This document shows, piece by piece, positions 23,823 to 64,000 of a DNA stretch of 64,000 nt. The notes beneath the pieces were generated by a model. That model searched no databases. It had not been told where the DNA came from and saw only the letters and a list, made by a program, of their open reading frames with translations. Positions within the stretch are counted from its first letter, which is position 1. Each line of letters starts with the position of its first letter. The position numbers and the translations under genes are program-made. The DNA is taken from the NCBI GenBank assembly GCA_029718625.1, contig CM056376.1, positions 22,946,701 to 23,010,700 on the forward strand. The letters run 5' to 3'. The DNA comes from Synaphobranchus kaupii. Its lineage: Eukaryota > Chordata > Actinopteri > Anguilliformes > Synaphobranchidae.

Positions 23823-64000
<40,178 letters not shown>

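Overview
The window comes from a ray-finned (probably teleost) fish genome. The evidence is spliced GT-AG gene structure, long AT-rich introns, several fish-type Tc1/mariner, hAT-like and Harbinger-like elements, and dinucleotide microsatellites. I see no bacterial, organellar or viral genes. The species cannot be fixed from the sequence.

The one clear cellular gene is the 5' two-thirds of bmp1 (bone morphogenetic protein 1 / procollagen C-proteinase, a tolloid-family astacin metalloprotease). It lies on the + strand from the ATG at 23823 and runs past the right edge of the window. I could place 15 coding exons by GT/AG borders, matching phases and family identity. They encode signal peptide, prodomain with an RWKR convertase site, zinc protease ([18 protein letters not shown] Met-turn), CUB1, CUB2, EGF1 and CUB3. 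EGF2, CUB4 and CUB5 should follow beyond 64000. Introns 1 (about 15.2 kb) and 6 (about 7.4 kb) are the largest. Every exon joins in frame except exon 14, which carries one extra C near 63486-63488.

Positions 1-23640 are intergenic and rich in transposons. They hold a possible 3'-terminal exon and 3'UTR of an unidentified upstream gene (about 589-1707, weak); an internally deleted Tc1 (1964-2645); a nested composite at 4252-8359, where an outer element with a Myb/SANT-like peptide is split by an inner element carrying a near-perfect palindrome with arms of about 1.1 kb; two opposed Tc1 remnants (9277-9679 and 9740-10495); a fold-back element (10510-11406); a Harbinger-like element with a Myb/SANT-like ORF (13870-14841); a small MITE (16899-17169); and a decayed full-length Tc1 (19483-20942).

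The bmp1 introns hold more elements, several of them close to exons: a fold-back repeat 54 bp after exon 2, a hAT-like MITE about 35 bp after exon 12, a MITE with a perfect 26-bp TIR 27 bp after exon 13, and a 735-bp hAT-like element with a perfect 8-bp target duplication ending 76 bp before exon 14. They also hold a 44-bp minisatellite of about 20 copies, a 15-bp minisatellite, long GT/CA tracts, and C and G homopolymer runs.
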